From: Clostridia bacterium
Lineage (GTDB): Bacteria > Bacillota > Clostridia > Christensenellales > Aristaeellaceae
NCBI GenBank assembly: GCA_017938795.1
Contig: JAGBAV010000001.1
Location: forward strand, 1-40,232
DNA length: 40,232 nucleotides
Direction of reading: 5' to 3'
Shown: one piece after another, positions 32,319 to 40,232 of the stretch
Layout: each line of letters begins with the position of its first letter
Position numbering within the stretch: the stretch's first letter is position 1
Translations under genes and position numbers: made by a program
Notes under the pieces: model-generated
The model's database searches: none
What the model saw: the letters and a program-made list of their open reading frames with translations, nothing else
Told to the model about the DNA's origin: nothing

Positions 32319-34387
32319 GATTTGAACAGCAGAAAACGAGGCTGATCATCCACGATAAGGGAACGCAGCTATGGATTGAGCCGTGGGGAGAGAATTCCCT
32401 GCGCGTACGCATGACGGCGGAGACGCAGATGGACGCGCACGACTGGGCGCTGACGGAGAAGATGCCGGAGATCACCCCCGAGATTGAGCTGAAGGAAATC
32501 GATGTGACTGATCCATGGTATGCGGGCGAGGAGTACGCGCATTACCATCAGACCGGCGTCTGCGCGCGGCTGACGAACGGCAAGATCACCGTGCAGGTCA
32601 CCCATGAGGGATGGCTGTCCTTCTATAATCAGAAGGGTGAGCTGCTGACGCAGGAATACTGGCGCAACCGCAACCGGCTCAATCGCTATTGCGTACCGAT
32701 CCGGCTGGAGGCGCGCGTGCTCAAGCCGATCACCGGCACAAGCGATTACGCGCTGACGGCGCGGTTTGAGGCGTTTGACGATGAGATGATCTTTGGCATG
32801 GGCCAGTATCAGGACAAGCGCCTTGATAAGAAGGGCTCCCTGCTGGAGCTCGCGCACAGGAACAGTCAGGCGAGCGTGCCGTTCTATGTATCCAGCAGAG
32901 GCTACGGATTCCTGTGGAACAATCCGGCGATCGGCACCGTCACCTTCGGCATGAACAGGACGGAATGGACGGCGCAGAGCACGAAGAAGCTGGATTATTT
33001 CATCACGGCGGGCGACACCCCGGCGGAGATTGAGAAGCAGTATTCCTTCGCAGCCGGCCGTACGCCGATGATGCCCGAGTATGGTCTTGGCTACTGGCAG
33101 TGCAAGCTGCGCTACCGCACGCAGGATGAGCTGATGGCCGTCGCGCGCGAGCATAAGCGCCGCGGGCTGCCGCTGGACGTCATCGTGGTCGATTTCTTCC
33201 ATTGGACGCGGCAGGGCGAGTTTAAGTTCGAGCCGCTGGACTGGCCGGATCCTGACGGGATGGTGCGCGAGCTGAAGGAGATGGGCGTGGAGACCGTCGT
33301 CTCTGTCTGGCCGTCCGTAGATGACCGCAGCGAGAACTATGCGGAGATGAACGATCGCGGCTATCTCATCCGCACGGACAGGGGTCAGCCCTACCATATG
33401 CTGTGGATGGCGAACTGCGCGATCTATGATGCGACGCATCCCGGCGCGCAGGCCTTCGTCTGGGAGAAGTGTAGGCAGAATTACTACACCAAGGGCATCC
33501 GCTGCTTCTGGCTGGACGAGGCGGAGCCGGAGCTTGACCAGTACGACTTCGATATCTACCGCTATTATGAGGGGCCTGCGCTGCAGTGCAGCAACGTGTA
33601 TCCCGTCGGATATGCGAAGGGATTCTACGACGGCCTGCGCGCGCAGGGTGAGACAGAGATCCTCAGCCTCGTGCGCTGCGCATGGGCAGGCAGCCAGAAA
33701 TACGCCGTGCTGACGTGGTCGGGCGATATCCATTCTTCCTTCCGCTCGATGCGGGAGCAGCTGCAGGCGGGCCTGAGCATGGGCATGGCCGGCATTCCGT
33801 GGTGGACGTGCGATATCGGCGGCTTCCTCTCCGGCATGAATGACGATCCGGCCTTCCGGGAGCTGCTGGTGCGCTGGTTTGCATGGGGTGCGTTCAGCCC
33901 GGTATTCCGCATGCATGGCGAGCGGTCTCCGTGGCATGAGCGCGAGCAGGAATTCCGAAACGGCGTGCGCCAGCTCACCGGCGGGCAGGATAATGAGGTC
34001 TGGAGCTTCGGCGAGGAGAATTACGAGATCTTCAAGTCCTATCTGTTCATGCGTGAGCGCCTGCGTCCGTATATCAGGGAATGCATGCGCGAGGCGAGCG
34101 AGAGCGGCGCGCCGGTGATGAGACCGCTGTTCTATGAGTTCCCGCAGGATGCTGCCTGCTGGAAGGTGGAGGACTCCTATATGTTCGGCCCGGATCTGCT
34201 GGTGTCGCCCGTGATGGAGGCCGGCGTCAGCGAACGCGGTGTCTATCTCCCGGCCGGCTGCACGTGGACGGACGCCTATACGGGCAAGGTCTATGAAGGC
34301 GGCCAGAGGGTGATTGTGCCGGCGCCGCTGCATGTGATCCCGGTCATGGTGCGCGGCGGCAAGTCCTATCCGATCTATCATGCGTGA
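32315..34387 (+). CDS. GH31 glycosidase, probable alpha-xylosidase
   Basis: 690-residue family 31 enzyme from a different branch than the YicI-type protein at 19208. The nucleophile is D401 in CFWLDEAEPE and the acid/base D471 in LTWSGDIHSS; GMGQYQD and the late FRMHGERSPW block are typical. No signal peptide. Coupled to GH74 by an ATGA overlap, with GAGG nine bases ahead. An alpha-xylosidase acting on xyloglucan oligosaccharides cut by GH74 is the best reading; alpha-glucosidase is the alternative. A terminator follows about 120 bases downstream. Confidence 0.9.
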   Translation: MRFEQQKTRLIIHDKGTQLWIEPWGENSLRVRMTAETQMDAHDWALTEKMPEITPEIELKEIDVTDPWYAGEEYAHYHQTGVCARLTNGKITVQVTHEGWLSFYNQKGELLTQEYWRNRNRLNRYCVPIRLEARVLKPITGTSDYALTARFEAFDDEMIFGMGQYQDKRLDKKGSLLELAHRNSQASVPFYVSSRGYGFLWNNPAIGTVTFGMNRTEWTAQSTKKLDYFITAGDTPAEIEKQYSFAAGRTPMMPEYGLGYWQCKLRYRTQDELMAVAREHKRRGLPLDVIVVDFFHWTRQGEFKFEPLDWPDPDGMVRELKEMGVETVVSVWPSVDDRSENYAEMNDRGYLIRTDRGQPYHMLWMANCAIYDATHPGAQAFVWEKCRQNYYTKGIRCFWLDEAEPELDQYDFDIYRYYEGPALQCSNVYPVGYAKGFYDGLRAQGETEILSLVRCAWAGSQKYAVLTWSGDIHSSFRSMREQLQAGLSMGMAGIPWWTCDIGGFLSGMNDDPAFRELLVRWFAWGAFSPVFRMHGERSPWHEREQEFRNGVRQLTGGQDNEVWSFGEENYEIFKSYLFMRERLRPYIRECMREASESGAPVMRPLFYEFPQDAACWKVEDSYMFGPDLLVSPVMEAGVSERGVYLPAGCTWTDAYTGKVYEGGQRVIVPAPLHVIPVMVRGGKSYPIYHA

Positions 34388-34506
34388 TGGTGGAGGATGA
34401 AGAACGGATATTCATAAAAAACGCGCATGGCGTGGAGTGTGCCGTGAGGAATGGACGTTAATCATCGCTGATTGTGGTGATTGATTGAATTGCGCATATA
34501 TACAGA

Positions 34507-34537
34507 ATCGCCCCGGAATGCAATGCTCCGGGGCGAT
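34507..34537. terminator. Bidirectional terminator between GH31 and the second araC gene
   Basis: Perfect 11-bp stem (34507-34517 with 34527-34537) with a 9-base loop between two converging genes. On the + strand it is followed by TTGTGATGTTTT. The gap before it (34388-34506) holds nothing recognisable. Confidence 0.75.
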
Positions 34538-34553
34538 TTGTGATGTTTTCTGT

Positions 34554-35360
34554 TCAGACGCTGCCCGCTGACCCGGAGAGCCTCTCCCTGTACTGGCTGG
34601 GCGTCATCTGGCACTGCGCCATGAAAGCGCGATGGAAGGTGCGGGGATTGCCGTAGCCGCACAGATAGGTGATCTGAGAGATCGTGCAGGACGGATCGTG
34701 AAGCAGCTGGCACGCGCGGTCAATGCGCAGGGAATTGATGTACTGACGGAAATTGATGTGCAGCTGCTGGGAGAAGATGTGCGAGAGATGGATACGGCTG
34801 ATGCCCAGCGCATGCGCGGTGGTCTCAAGGCTCAGCGGCTCGGTGAAATGCTCTGAGACATAGTGCAGCACCTGATAGGACAGGCTTGACTGCAGGTGCT
34901 TCTGCGAGTCCTCAAGCCGGACACAGGTGAAGAGATAGGAAAGGAACAGATGGAGGAAGCCCAGCTTAAGCGGGCTGTCATCCTGAATCCCCAGATGCTG
35001 CATGGCGGCGATCAGCTGATCGAGCGCGGGGTCCTTCTCTTCGGCCGGGAGGAGCGGCTGTACAAGCGACTTGCGGCGGAACTGATGCGTGAACTCTGCA
35101 ATCACGTCAGGGGAGAAGATCAGCGCAAGGCCCGCCGCATCCTCGGAGGCGCGCACATAGCTGTGCGGGATTGAGGGGAAGGCGATAGCGATATCGCCCG
35201 GATGCACGGTAAAAGGTCTTCCGGCGATTGTCATCTCCAGCGTGCCGCTGGTCACGCACACGATCTCCGTGACGTCATGCACATGGAGGGGGAACGGGTA
35301 TTTGCAGATCGAGCCGATAAACATCTCCTCGGATCGCTTTTCATAGAACACGGGGCTCAT
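34554..35360 (-). CDS. AraC-family transcriptional regulator with cupin sensor
   Basis: 268 residues. The N-terminal cupin domain (about 20-90) shows PFPLHVHDVTEIVCVTSG and the HPGDIAIAFPSIPHSY motif; the C-terminal double helix-turn-helix (about 165-262) has LSLETTAHALGISRIHLSHIF and TISQITYLCGYGNPRTFHRAF. The start is the ATG at 35360 after AAGGAGGATAACG. It is divergent from the carboxylesterase gene across about 180 bases and probably controls it; a role for the neighbouring importer is also possible. Its own promoter is not obvious. Confidence 0.9.
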   Translation of the reverse strand: MSPVFYEKRSEEMFIGSICKYPFPLHVHDVTEIVCVTSGTLEMTIAGRPFTVHPGDIAIAFPSIPHSYVRASEDAAGLALIFSPDVIAEFTHQFRRKSLVQPLLPAEEKDPALDQLIAAMQHLGIQDDSPLKLGFLHLFLSYLFTCVRLEDSQKHLQSSLSYQVLHYVSEHFTEPLSLETTAHALGISRIHLSHIFSQQLHINFRQYINSLRIDRACQLLHDPSCTISQITYLCGYGNPRTFHRAFMAQCQMTPSQYRERLSGSAGSV

Positions 35361-35461
35361 CGTTATCCTCCTTCTTTCGTGGGTTTACCCGCCCCTGAAT
35401 ATGGCGGCGGACAGGATGAATGAGAGAGATACAATTGTCTGCAATATGCGATGATGCGGTA

Positions 35462-35490
35462 TTGCCGCAGGGCGGCGCATTCCGTATAAT
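35462..35490 (+). promoter_or_regulatory. Sigma-A promoter of the carboxylesterase gene
   Basis: TTGCCG (35462-35467), a 17-base spacer and a perfect TATAAT (35485-35490), 53 bases before the start codon. The non-consensus -35 lies inside a short TGCGG/CCGCA inverted repeat, a possible regulator site. Confidence 0.8.
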
Positions 35491-35543
35491 GACAGTAGAT
35501 ACCGTCCTGCGGGCCAAACCGTAGGGCACGGGGAGTGAAGAAT

Positions 35544-37061
35544 ATGATACGCAGAGTCAAGGTGGAAAACGGCTGGGTCCGCGGCCTTCCGGCAGCGGAT
35601 CCGCGCATCACGAGCTACAAAGGGATTCCGTTTGCGGATAAGCCTGTCGGCCGCAACCGCTGGCGTGCGCCGCAGCCCTGCCCGGATTGGGAAGGCGAGC
35701 TGTTTGCTGCGGACTTCGGCCCGATTGCTATGCAGGCGAACTGCGCGGGCGACCCGGCAAAGGACATCTATGCCCGCGAATGGGCGGTGGACGCTGAGCT
35801 TCCCATGAGCGAAGACTGCCTGTACCTGAATGTATGGGCGCCTGCGGACGGGCGAAAGGGTATGCCCGTGTATGTGTGGTATTTCGGCGGCGGCCTTCAG
35901 GTCGGCAATACGACGGAGATGGAGTTTGACGGCGAACGCATCGCCCGAAGAGGGGTTGTTGTGGTGACGGTAGGTTACCGGCTCAACGCCTTTGGATTCC
36001 TCTGTCATCCGGAGATCACGGCGGAGGCGCCTGAGGCGCCGGCGAACTTTGGCTTCCTTGATCAGCAGTACGCGACGCGCTGGGTGAAGCGCAATATCGA
36101 AGCATTCGGCGGCGACCCGGAGAATATCACCATCGGCGGCCAGTCTGCCGGCGGCATGAGTGTCTGCGCGCAGATGACGCATCCCGCCAACGAGGGCCTG
36201 TTCAAGCGGGCAATCGTGCAGAGCGGCACGTTTGTGCAGGCGTATGGCCAGCGATTCGGGCTGGCGCCCCGCACGCTGAATGAAGCGGAGACGCAGGGCG
36301 AGCGGTTCTTCGAGGCCCTCGGGGTGAAGACGCTGGAGGAGGCCCGTGCGCTGGACGCGAGGACGATCGAGAATAAGTCGCTCGAGTGGCCCTGGGGCTG
36401 CTGGAGCGAGGCGGTGGACGGGCAGTTCTCCCTCTATCCGAGCAATGAGTGGTTCCTGCATACAGATCGTGTGGTCTGCCCTGTGCTGCTGGGTCAGACC
36501 AGCTCGGAATTCACCAATGACCCTGGCGTCTCCTCTGAAGAGGAGCTTGCGGCACTGGCGCAGCAGCTGCTTGGCGAGCGGGCGGATGAGCTCCTTCGCT
36601 GCTTCAGCCATCCGGCGACGAAGGAGAGCATCGCCGGTGACGGGCTTATCCATTCCATTGACTTTGCTATCCGCGCGGCCTGCCGCAGGAACAGGGAAGA
36701 GGGAATTGATCAGCCGCTGTATGCCTACAACTTTGACGCCGAGATCCCCGGCTGGGATCAGCCCGGGACGTTCCACTCGGTGGACCTGTGGTTCTTCTTT
36801 GAGACGCTGGCGAAGTGCTGGCGCCCGTTCACAGGCGTTCACTATGACCTTGCGCGGCAGATGTGTGATTATTGGGTGAACTTCATCAGAAACGGCGACC
36901 CGAACGGCAAGGATTTTCATGGAAATGAGCTGCCGTACTGGCCGGCGCTGAATGAGGATGAGCCGGTGCGGATGGTCTTTGCCGATTCGGCGAAGCCTGT
37001 GCGTGCCCCCCTTAGCGAACTGGAGAGCCTGCTGCTGGAGGCGTATCTGGAGCGCGCGTGA
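35544..37061 (+). CDS. Type B carboxylesterase (para-nitrobenzyl esterase family)
   Basis: 505-residue alpha/beta-hydrolase of the COesterase family. The catalytic triad is visible: S201 in IGGQSAGGMS, E322 in QTSSEFTND and H411 in GTFHSVDLWF. The oxyanion-hole segment VWYFGGGLQVG and SEDCLYLNVWAP are typical. No signal peptide, so intracellular. The start is the ATG at 35544 after GGGGAG; a GTG three codons upstream overlaps the ribosome binding site. Monocistronic, between its promoter and a strong terminator. Its place among glycan genes suggests removal of acetyl or aromatic acyl groups from sugars, but this family is too broad to say. Confidence 0.9.
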   Translation: MIRRVKVENGWVRGLPAADPRITSYKGIPFADKPVGRNRWRAPQPCPDWEGELFAADFGPIAMQANCAGDPAKDIYAREWAVDAELPMSEDCLYLNVWAPADGRKGMPVYVWYFGGGLQVGNTTEMEFDGERIARRGVVVVTVGYRLNAFGFLCHPEITAEAPEAPANFGFLDQQYATRWVKRNIEAFGGDPENITIGGQSAGGMSVCAQMTHPANEGLFKRAIVQSGTFVQAYGQRFGLAPRTLNEAETQGERFFEALGVKTLEEARALDARTIENKSLEWPWGCWSEAVDGQFSLYPSNEWFLHTDRVVCPVLLGQTSSEFTNDPGVSSEEELAALAQQLLGERADELLRCFSHPATKESIAGDGLIHSIDFAIRAACRRNREEGIDQPLYAYNFDAEIPGWDQPGTFHSVDLWFFFETLAKCWRPFTGVHYDLARQMCDYWVNFIRNGDPNGKDFHGNELPYWPALNEDEPVRMVFADSAKPVRAPLSELESLLLEAYLERA

Positions 37062-37098
37062 GACAAACACTTGCCAACAGTATAGCAGAAAAGAGAAT

Positions 37099-37137
37099 GC
37101 CCCGGCGCAGGAATATCTGTGTCGGGGCTTGTTTTTT
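37099..37137 (+). terminator. Strong Rho-independent terminator after the carboxylesterase
   Basis: GC-rich imperfect stem (37099-37111 with 37117-37128) with a 5-base loop, followed by TTGTTTTTT. It abuts the stop codon of the converging permease gene and may serve both strands. Confidence 0.85.
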
Positions 37138-37139
37138 GA

Positions 37140-38051
37140 TCAGCCCTTGACGCCGCCGAGCACCATGCCGGTGACGAAATAGCGCTGCAGGAAGGGGTAG
37201 ACCAGCAGGATCGGCAGCGCGGAGACGACGGTGATCGCGCAGCGGATGGTGATCGGCGTGGTCTGTGTTGTGCTCTTGAGCGCTTCGGCCGAGGTGTTGG
37301 CCGCGTTCATGCTTTGAGTGGTGGTCGCCAGCTTCATCTTCAGCAGGTACTGCAGGCTGTGCAGGTACTTCTTGCCGCCGTTGTAGAGCTGGGTGTCGAA
37401 CCACTGGTTCCAGCTGCCGACGGCAACAAAGAGCGCGACGGTCGCCAGAACGGGCATGCACAGCGGGAAGATGATCTGCCAGAAGATGCGGATATCGCCC
37501 GCGCCGTCGATGCGTGCAGATTCAACCAGTGCCTCGGGCAGGCCGATGATGTAGGTGCGGATGACGATCATATTGAAGCAGCTGAACATCGTGGGGATGA
37601 TGTAGACCCAGAAGGTCTTGCTCAGCTTCAGCGTCTTGGAGATCAGCAGGTAATTGGGAATCAGGCCGGCGTTAACATACATGGTCAGAACCATCGCCGT
37701 GGTGATGAAGCCGCGCAGCACATACTCCTTGCGGCTGAGCGCAAAGGCGAGCATGGAGGTGAAGAAAAGATTGAGCAGCGTGGTGATCACCGTACGGGAG
37801 ACGGAGATGAAGAAGGCCTGATAAATCATCGGGTCCTTGAGAAGGGACTCGTAAGCCTTCGTGCTGAAGACGCGGGGCCAGAGCTCGATGCCGCCGCGCA
37901 GGGCGTCGGTGCCGTCGTTAAAGGAGATGGCGACCGTATTGAGCACGGGGTAGAGCGTCACGAACATGAGGATGCAGAGCACGATGCCATTGACGAGAGG
38001 GAAGATGACATCCCGCTGACCGGGCTTTCTGTTCTTTGCTATGGCTTTCAC
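37140..38051 (-). CDS. Sugar ABC transporter permease, LplC/CUT1 type
   Basis: 303-residue permease with six predicted helices; the EAA loop reads VESARIDGAGDIRIFWQIIFP and the C-terminus MVLGGVKG is LplC-like. GTG start at 38051, eight to nine bases after GGAGG; no ATG fits. It is the last gene of the third importer, 13 bases after its LplB partner. Regulation is probably shared with the binding-protein gene, reduced by the terminator at 39039-39074. Confidence 0.92.
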   Translation of the reverse strand: MKAIAKNRKPGQRDVIFPLVNGIVLCILMFVTLYPVLNTVAISFNDGTDALRGGIELWPRVFSTKAYESLLKDPMIYQAFFISVSRTVITTLLNLFFTSMLAFALSRKEYVLRGFITTAMVLTMYVNAGLIPNYLLISKTLKLSKTFWVYIIPTMFSCFNMIVIRTYIIGLPEALVESARIDGAGDIRIFWQIIFPLCMPVLATVALFVAVGSWNQWFDTQLYNGGKKYLHSLQYLLKMKLATTTQSMNAANTSAEALKSTTQTTPITIRCAITVVSALPILLVYPFLQRYFVTGMVLGGVKG

Positions 38052-38064
38052 GGAATATCCCTCC

Positions 38065-39018
38065 TTAAATCAGCGTATCTTCGTCCAGCTTCTTGGCGAT
38101 GAAGTTGGCACTGAAGAGCAGGATGATGGCGACGATACTCTTGAACATGCCCGCTGCAGTGGCGATGCCGTATTCATTGGAAGAGATACCGTACTTGAGG
38201 ACGAAGACGTCGATGGTCTGCGAGTAGTCGATGACCTGCGAGTTGCCCATCAGGTACTGGATCTCGAAGCCGGCCTCCATCAGATGGCCGATGTTCATGA
38301 TGAGCAGCACGACAAATGTCGACTTGATGCCGGGCAGTGTGACATGCAGGATGCGGCGGAAGCGGCCCGCGCCGTCGATGGACGCAGCCTCATAGAGCGT
38401 GGGATCGATGGAGGTCATCGTAGAGATATAGATGATGGAGTTCCAGCCGACTTCCTTCCAGATATTGATAACGCCGACAAGACCCCAGAAGAGCTTCTCC
38501 TCGCCCAGCCAGAAGACAGGATCGTCGATGAGGCCGAGCTTGATCAGCAGGGAGTTGACGGTGCCGTTGCTTGCAAAGATATTCTGAGCCATGCCCACGA
38601 CGATGACCATGCTCAGGAAGTGGGGGAGGTAAGTGACCGTCTGTACGGTGCGCTTGAAGGCGCGGGTGCGGACTTCGTTGAGCAGCACGGCCAGCAGGAT
38701 GGCAGCCAGCGTGCCAAATACCAGATTGATCAGGCTCATCGCCAGCGTGTTGCGGATGCTGAAGAGGAAATCCTCGCGATTGAAGAGCCACTTGAAGTTG
38801 TCAAGGCCGACCCATTTGCTGCCGAAGGGGCCGAGCTTCGGGTTGTATTTCTCAAAGGCAGCAATCCAGCCCCACATGGGGTAATAGTTGAAAAGGAAAA
38901 CATACAGCAGCATGGGGACGGACATCAGCATCAGCTGTTTTTGCCCCATAAGCGTTTTGAAGAATTTACGGATACGAGCAGTCCTGGTGAGCTCCGGCTT
39001 TCTTGCAGGCTCTGTCAT
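38065..39018 (-). CDS. Sugar ABC transporter permease, LplB/CUT1 type
   Basis: 317-residue permease; first helix QLMLMSVPMLLYVFLFNYYP in LplB style, EAA loop EAASIDGAGRFRRILHVTLP. The start is the ATG at 39018 after AAGGGGG. Unlike the LplB subunit at 26195 it has no N-terminal extension, which shows the normal size in this organism. It lies directly after a terminator-like palindrome and before its LplC partner. Confidence 0.93.
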   Translation of the reverse strand: MTEPARKPELTRTARIRKFFKTLMGQKQLMLMSVPMLLYVFLFNYYPMWGWIAAFEKYNPKLGPFGSKWVGLDNFKWLFNREDFLFSIRNTLAMSLINLVFGTLAAILLAVLLNEVRTRAFKRTVQTVTYLPHFLSMVIVVGMAQNIFASNGTVNSLLIKLGLIDDPVFWLGEEKLFWGLVGVINIWKEVGWNSIIYISTMTSIDPTLYEAASIDGAGRFRRILHVTLPGIKSTFVVLLIMNIGHLMEAGFEIQYLMGNSQVIDYSQTIDVFVLKYGISSNEYGIATAAGMFKSIVAIILLFSANFIAKKLDEDTLI

Positions 39019-39038
39019 GATATCGCCCCCTTATTCTG

Positions 39039-39074
39039 AAAAAACCATGGGGAGAGAATATTCTCTCCCCATGG
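39039..39074 (-). terminator. Intra-operon terminator: perfect 30-bp palindrome plus T6
   Basis: 39045-39074 is a perfect palindrome (14-bp arms with a 2-base centre, folding with a loop of about 4), followed on the minus strand by TTTTTT (39044-39039). It lies between the binding-protein stop and the LplB start, so read-through would set permease expression well below that of the binding protein. Confidence 0.9.
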
Positions 39075-39088
39075 CGTGCTTGATGCGG

Positions 39089-40232
39089 TTACTTGGTCGC
39101 CTGCTCGACGAGCTTGAGGACCTCAGCCTGCATGAACTCGGTGTAGATCTGCGCGCTCGGGGTGATTTCGGCGACGAAAGCATCCCAGTTCGCGTCGAAC
39201 TCAGCGTCGTCAGCGGACATGATGATCGTGGGCAGCCACTGATCCTGAATCGCCAGGAAGTCGTTGTAGTCAAGCTGGATGGGGGTCTTGTCGATCTGCC
39301 AGGCCTCGCCGTACGGAGCCAGCGTGCAGGGAGCGTTGAAGAAGTCGGCCGGCTTCTGATAGCCATAGGCGGTCAGGAAGGCCTTGTCATACTCGCTCAT
39401 CAGGTTGAAGTAGTTCTCCGGCTGGTCGCTGTGCGCCCAGGCATTGCCGTCGTCCATGGTGCCCTGCTTCTTCGGCGCGGACTCCCAGATGGCCTTCGCG
39501 GTGTTCTGCATCTGCCAGGTGGCGTCCTGACGGTTCCTGTACTGCTCGTCGGTCATCAGCATACGGCCGTTCTCGACGTAGTAGTCCTCGCCCTCAACGC
39601 CCCACTGGAGCAGCTTCTGCCACTTGTCGGAGAGGAGGTTCTCGAACAGGTTGATCATGCGCTCGGGGTACTCGCAGTTGATGGAGATGCCGAAGCCGCG
39701 GTCCTTATTCGGGACGGCGCCGTTGAGGTACTGCTCGGAGATGACCTTGCCGTCGACATACTCGGGGTCATAAACCAGCGGGAGGGCGATGTAGGTGTTC
39801 TCATACATGCCGGCGGTCTCCAGCGCGGCGGTGGCGGTGCCGAAGTCCCAGGTCTGGTCGAACATGCCCAGCACGGTGCCGCTGGAGAGGGCCGCGATGT
39901 ACTGGTCGTAGTTCATGACGAAGGTATCCTTGTTGATGAGGCCCTTCTTGTATTCTTCGTTCAGCTTCTTGTAGTAAGCCTTGGCATACGGCTTGTCGAT
40001 GAAGGTTTCGGTCTCCCAGTTGCCGGAGTTGACGTCGATGATGACTTCGCCGTCATTCGGGCGGCCCATCAGGTGCTGCACCGGGTTGATCAGGCAGAAG
40101 TGACGCCAGCCTTCGCAGAGGATCGCGAAGCCGGTATACGGGGTGCCGTTCTTATCGGTCGGGTTCGCCGCGATGAACTTCTCGATGACGTCGAAGTACT
40201 CGTTCAGGGTCTTGATCTGCGGATAGCCGGCC
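39089..40232 (-). CDS. Oligosaccharide-binding protein of the third ABC importer (5' end outside the window)
   Basis: C-terminal 380 or so residues of an LplA/YtcQ-type solute-binding protein; the frame is open to the window edge, so the signal peptide cannot be seen and an apparent GTG start at 40081 is internal. The segment INCEYPERMINLFENL is typical of the family, and the aromatic content fits sugar binding. It is transcribed first, ahead of the two permeases, unlike the other two importers here where the binding protein comes last. The ligand is unknown. Confidence 0.88.
   Translation of the reverse strand, partial: AGYPQIKTLNEYFDVIEKFIAANPTDKNGTPYTGFAILCEGWRHFCLINPVQHLMGRPNDGEVIIDVNSGNWETETFIDKPYAKAYYKKLNEEYKKGLINKDTFVMNYDQYIAALSSGTVLGMFDQTWDFGTATAALETAGMYENTYIALPLVYDPEYVDGKVISEQYLNGAVPNKDRGFGISINCEYPERMINLFENLLSDKWQKLLQWGVEGEDYYVENGRMLMTDEQYRNRQDATWQMQNTAKAIWESAPKKQGTMDDGNAWAHSDQPENYFNLMSEYDKAFLTAYGYQKPADFFNAPCTLAPYGEAWQIDKTPIQLDYNDFLAIQDQWLPTIIMSADDAEFDANWDAFVAEITPSAQIYTEFMQAEVLKLVEQATK

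Noticed and set aside
40081-40232. Start of the third binding-protein gene at the GTG at 40081
   Set aside because: The same frame is open and coding up to the window edge and no signal peptide follows this codon, so it is internal.
1-40232. tRNA, rRNA, CRISPR array, insertion sequence or prophage
   Set aside because: Looked for clover-leaf genes, regularly spaced repeats, transposase or integrase motifs and terminal inverted repeats; none seen by eye.

Overview
The window is a GC-rich stretch of an endospore-forming Firmicute. The evidence is a spoVT-like gene at the left edge, strong AGGAGG ribosome binding sites, sigma-A type promoters, and LplB/LplC-type sugar permeases in several copies. 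It looks like an uncultured-type gut or rumen Clostridia; the sequence alone does not fix genus or family. Almost the whole window is devoted to import and intracellular breakdown of complex, probably plant-derived, glycans. There are three sugar ABC importers (none with its own ATPase), nine carbohydrate-active hydrolases (GH38, GH35, GH20, two GH31, GH29, a GH35-like enzyme, GH74 and a small esterase), a type-B carboxylesterase, and three local regulators (two AraC, one LacI). A corrinoid-dependent methyl-transfer operon sits among them.

Left part (1-7670, + strand): spoVT with an aberrant N-terminus, a GH38 alpha-mannosidase, then a four-gene operon of corrinoid protein, zinc methyltransferase of the UroD superfamily, DUF2284 metalloprotein and RACo-type reductive activator. 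It ends at a clear terminator.

Region 7750-15480: a minus-strand operon of GH35 beta-galactosidase, a second divergent UroD-superfamily protein, two permeases and a solute-binding protein, divergent from an AraC regulator. The two -10 boxes overlap.

Region 15750-20820 (minus): GH29 fucosidase with YicI-type GH31 alpha-xylosidase as one unit, and a short GH20-type protein with its own promoter.

Region 20840-28890 (minus): an autoregulated operon of lacI, a GH35-like enzyme, a very large fused permease, a second permease and a solute-binding protein. The fused permease carries three tandem 4-TM modules in front of a normal LplB domain, and is the most unusual protein here.

Region 29000-34540 (+): a translationally coupled trio of small esterase, GH74 and GH31, whose enzyme set fits xyloglucan oligosaccharides. 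None has a signal peptide. Together with the GH31/GH29/GH35 enzymes this reads as a cytoplasmic xyloglucan (and possibly other glycan) pathway fed by the importers.

Right part (34550-40232): an AraC regulator divergent from a carboxylesterase, then a third importer whose solute-binding protein runs off the window. A perfect 30-bp palindrome terminator lies between the binding protein and its permeases.

No tRNA, rRNA, CRISPR, insertion sequence or phage gene was seen.
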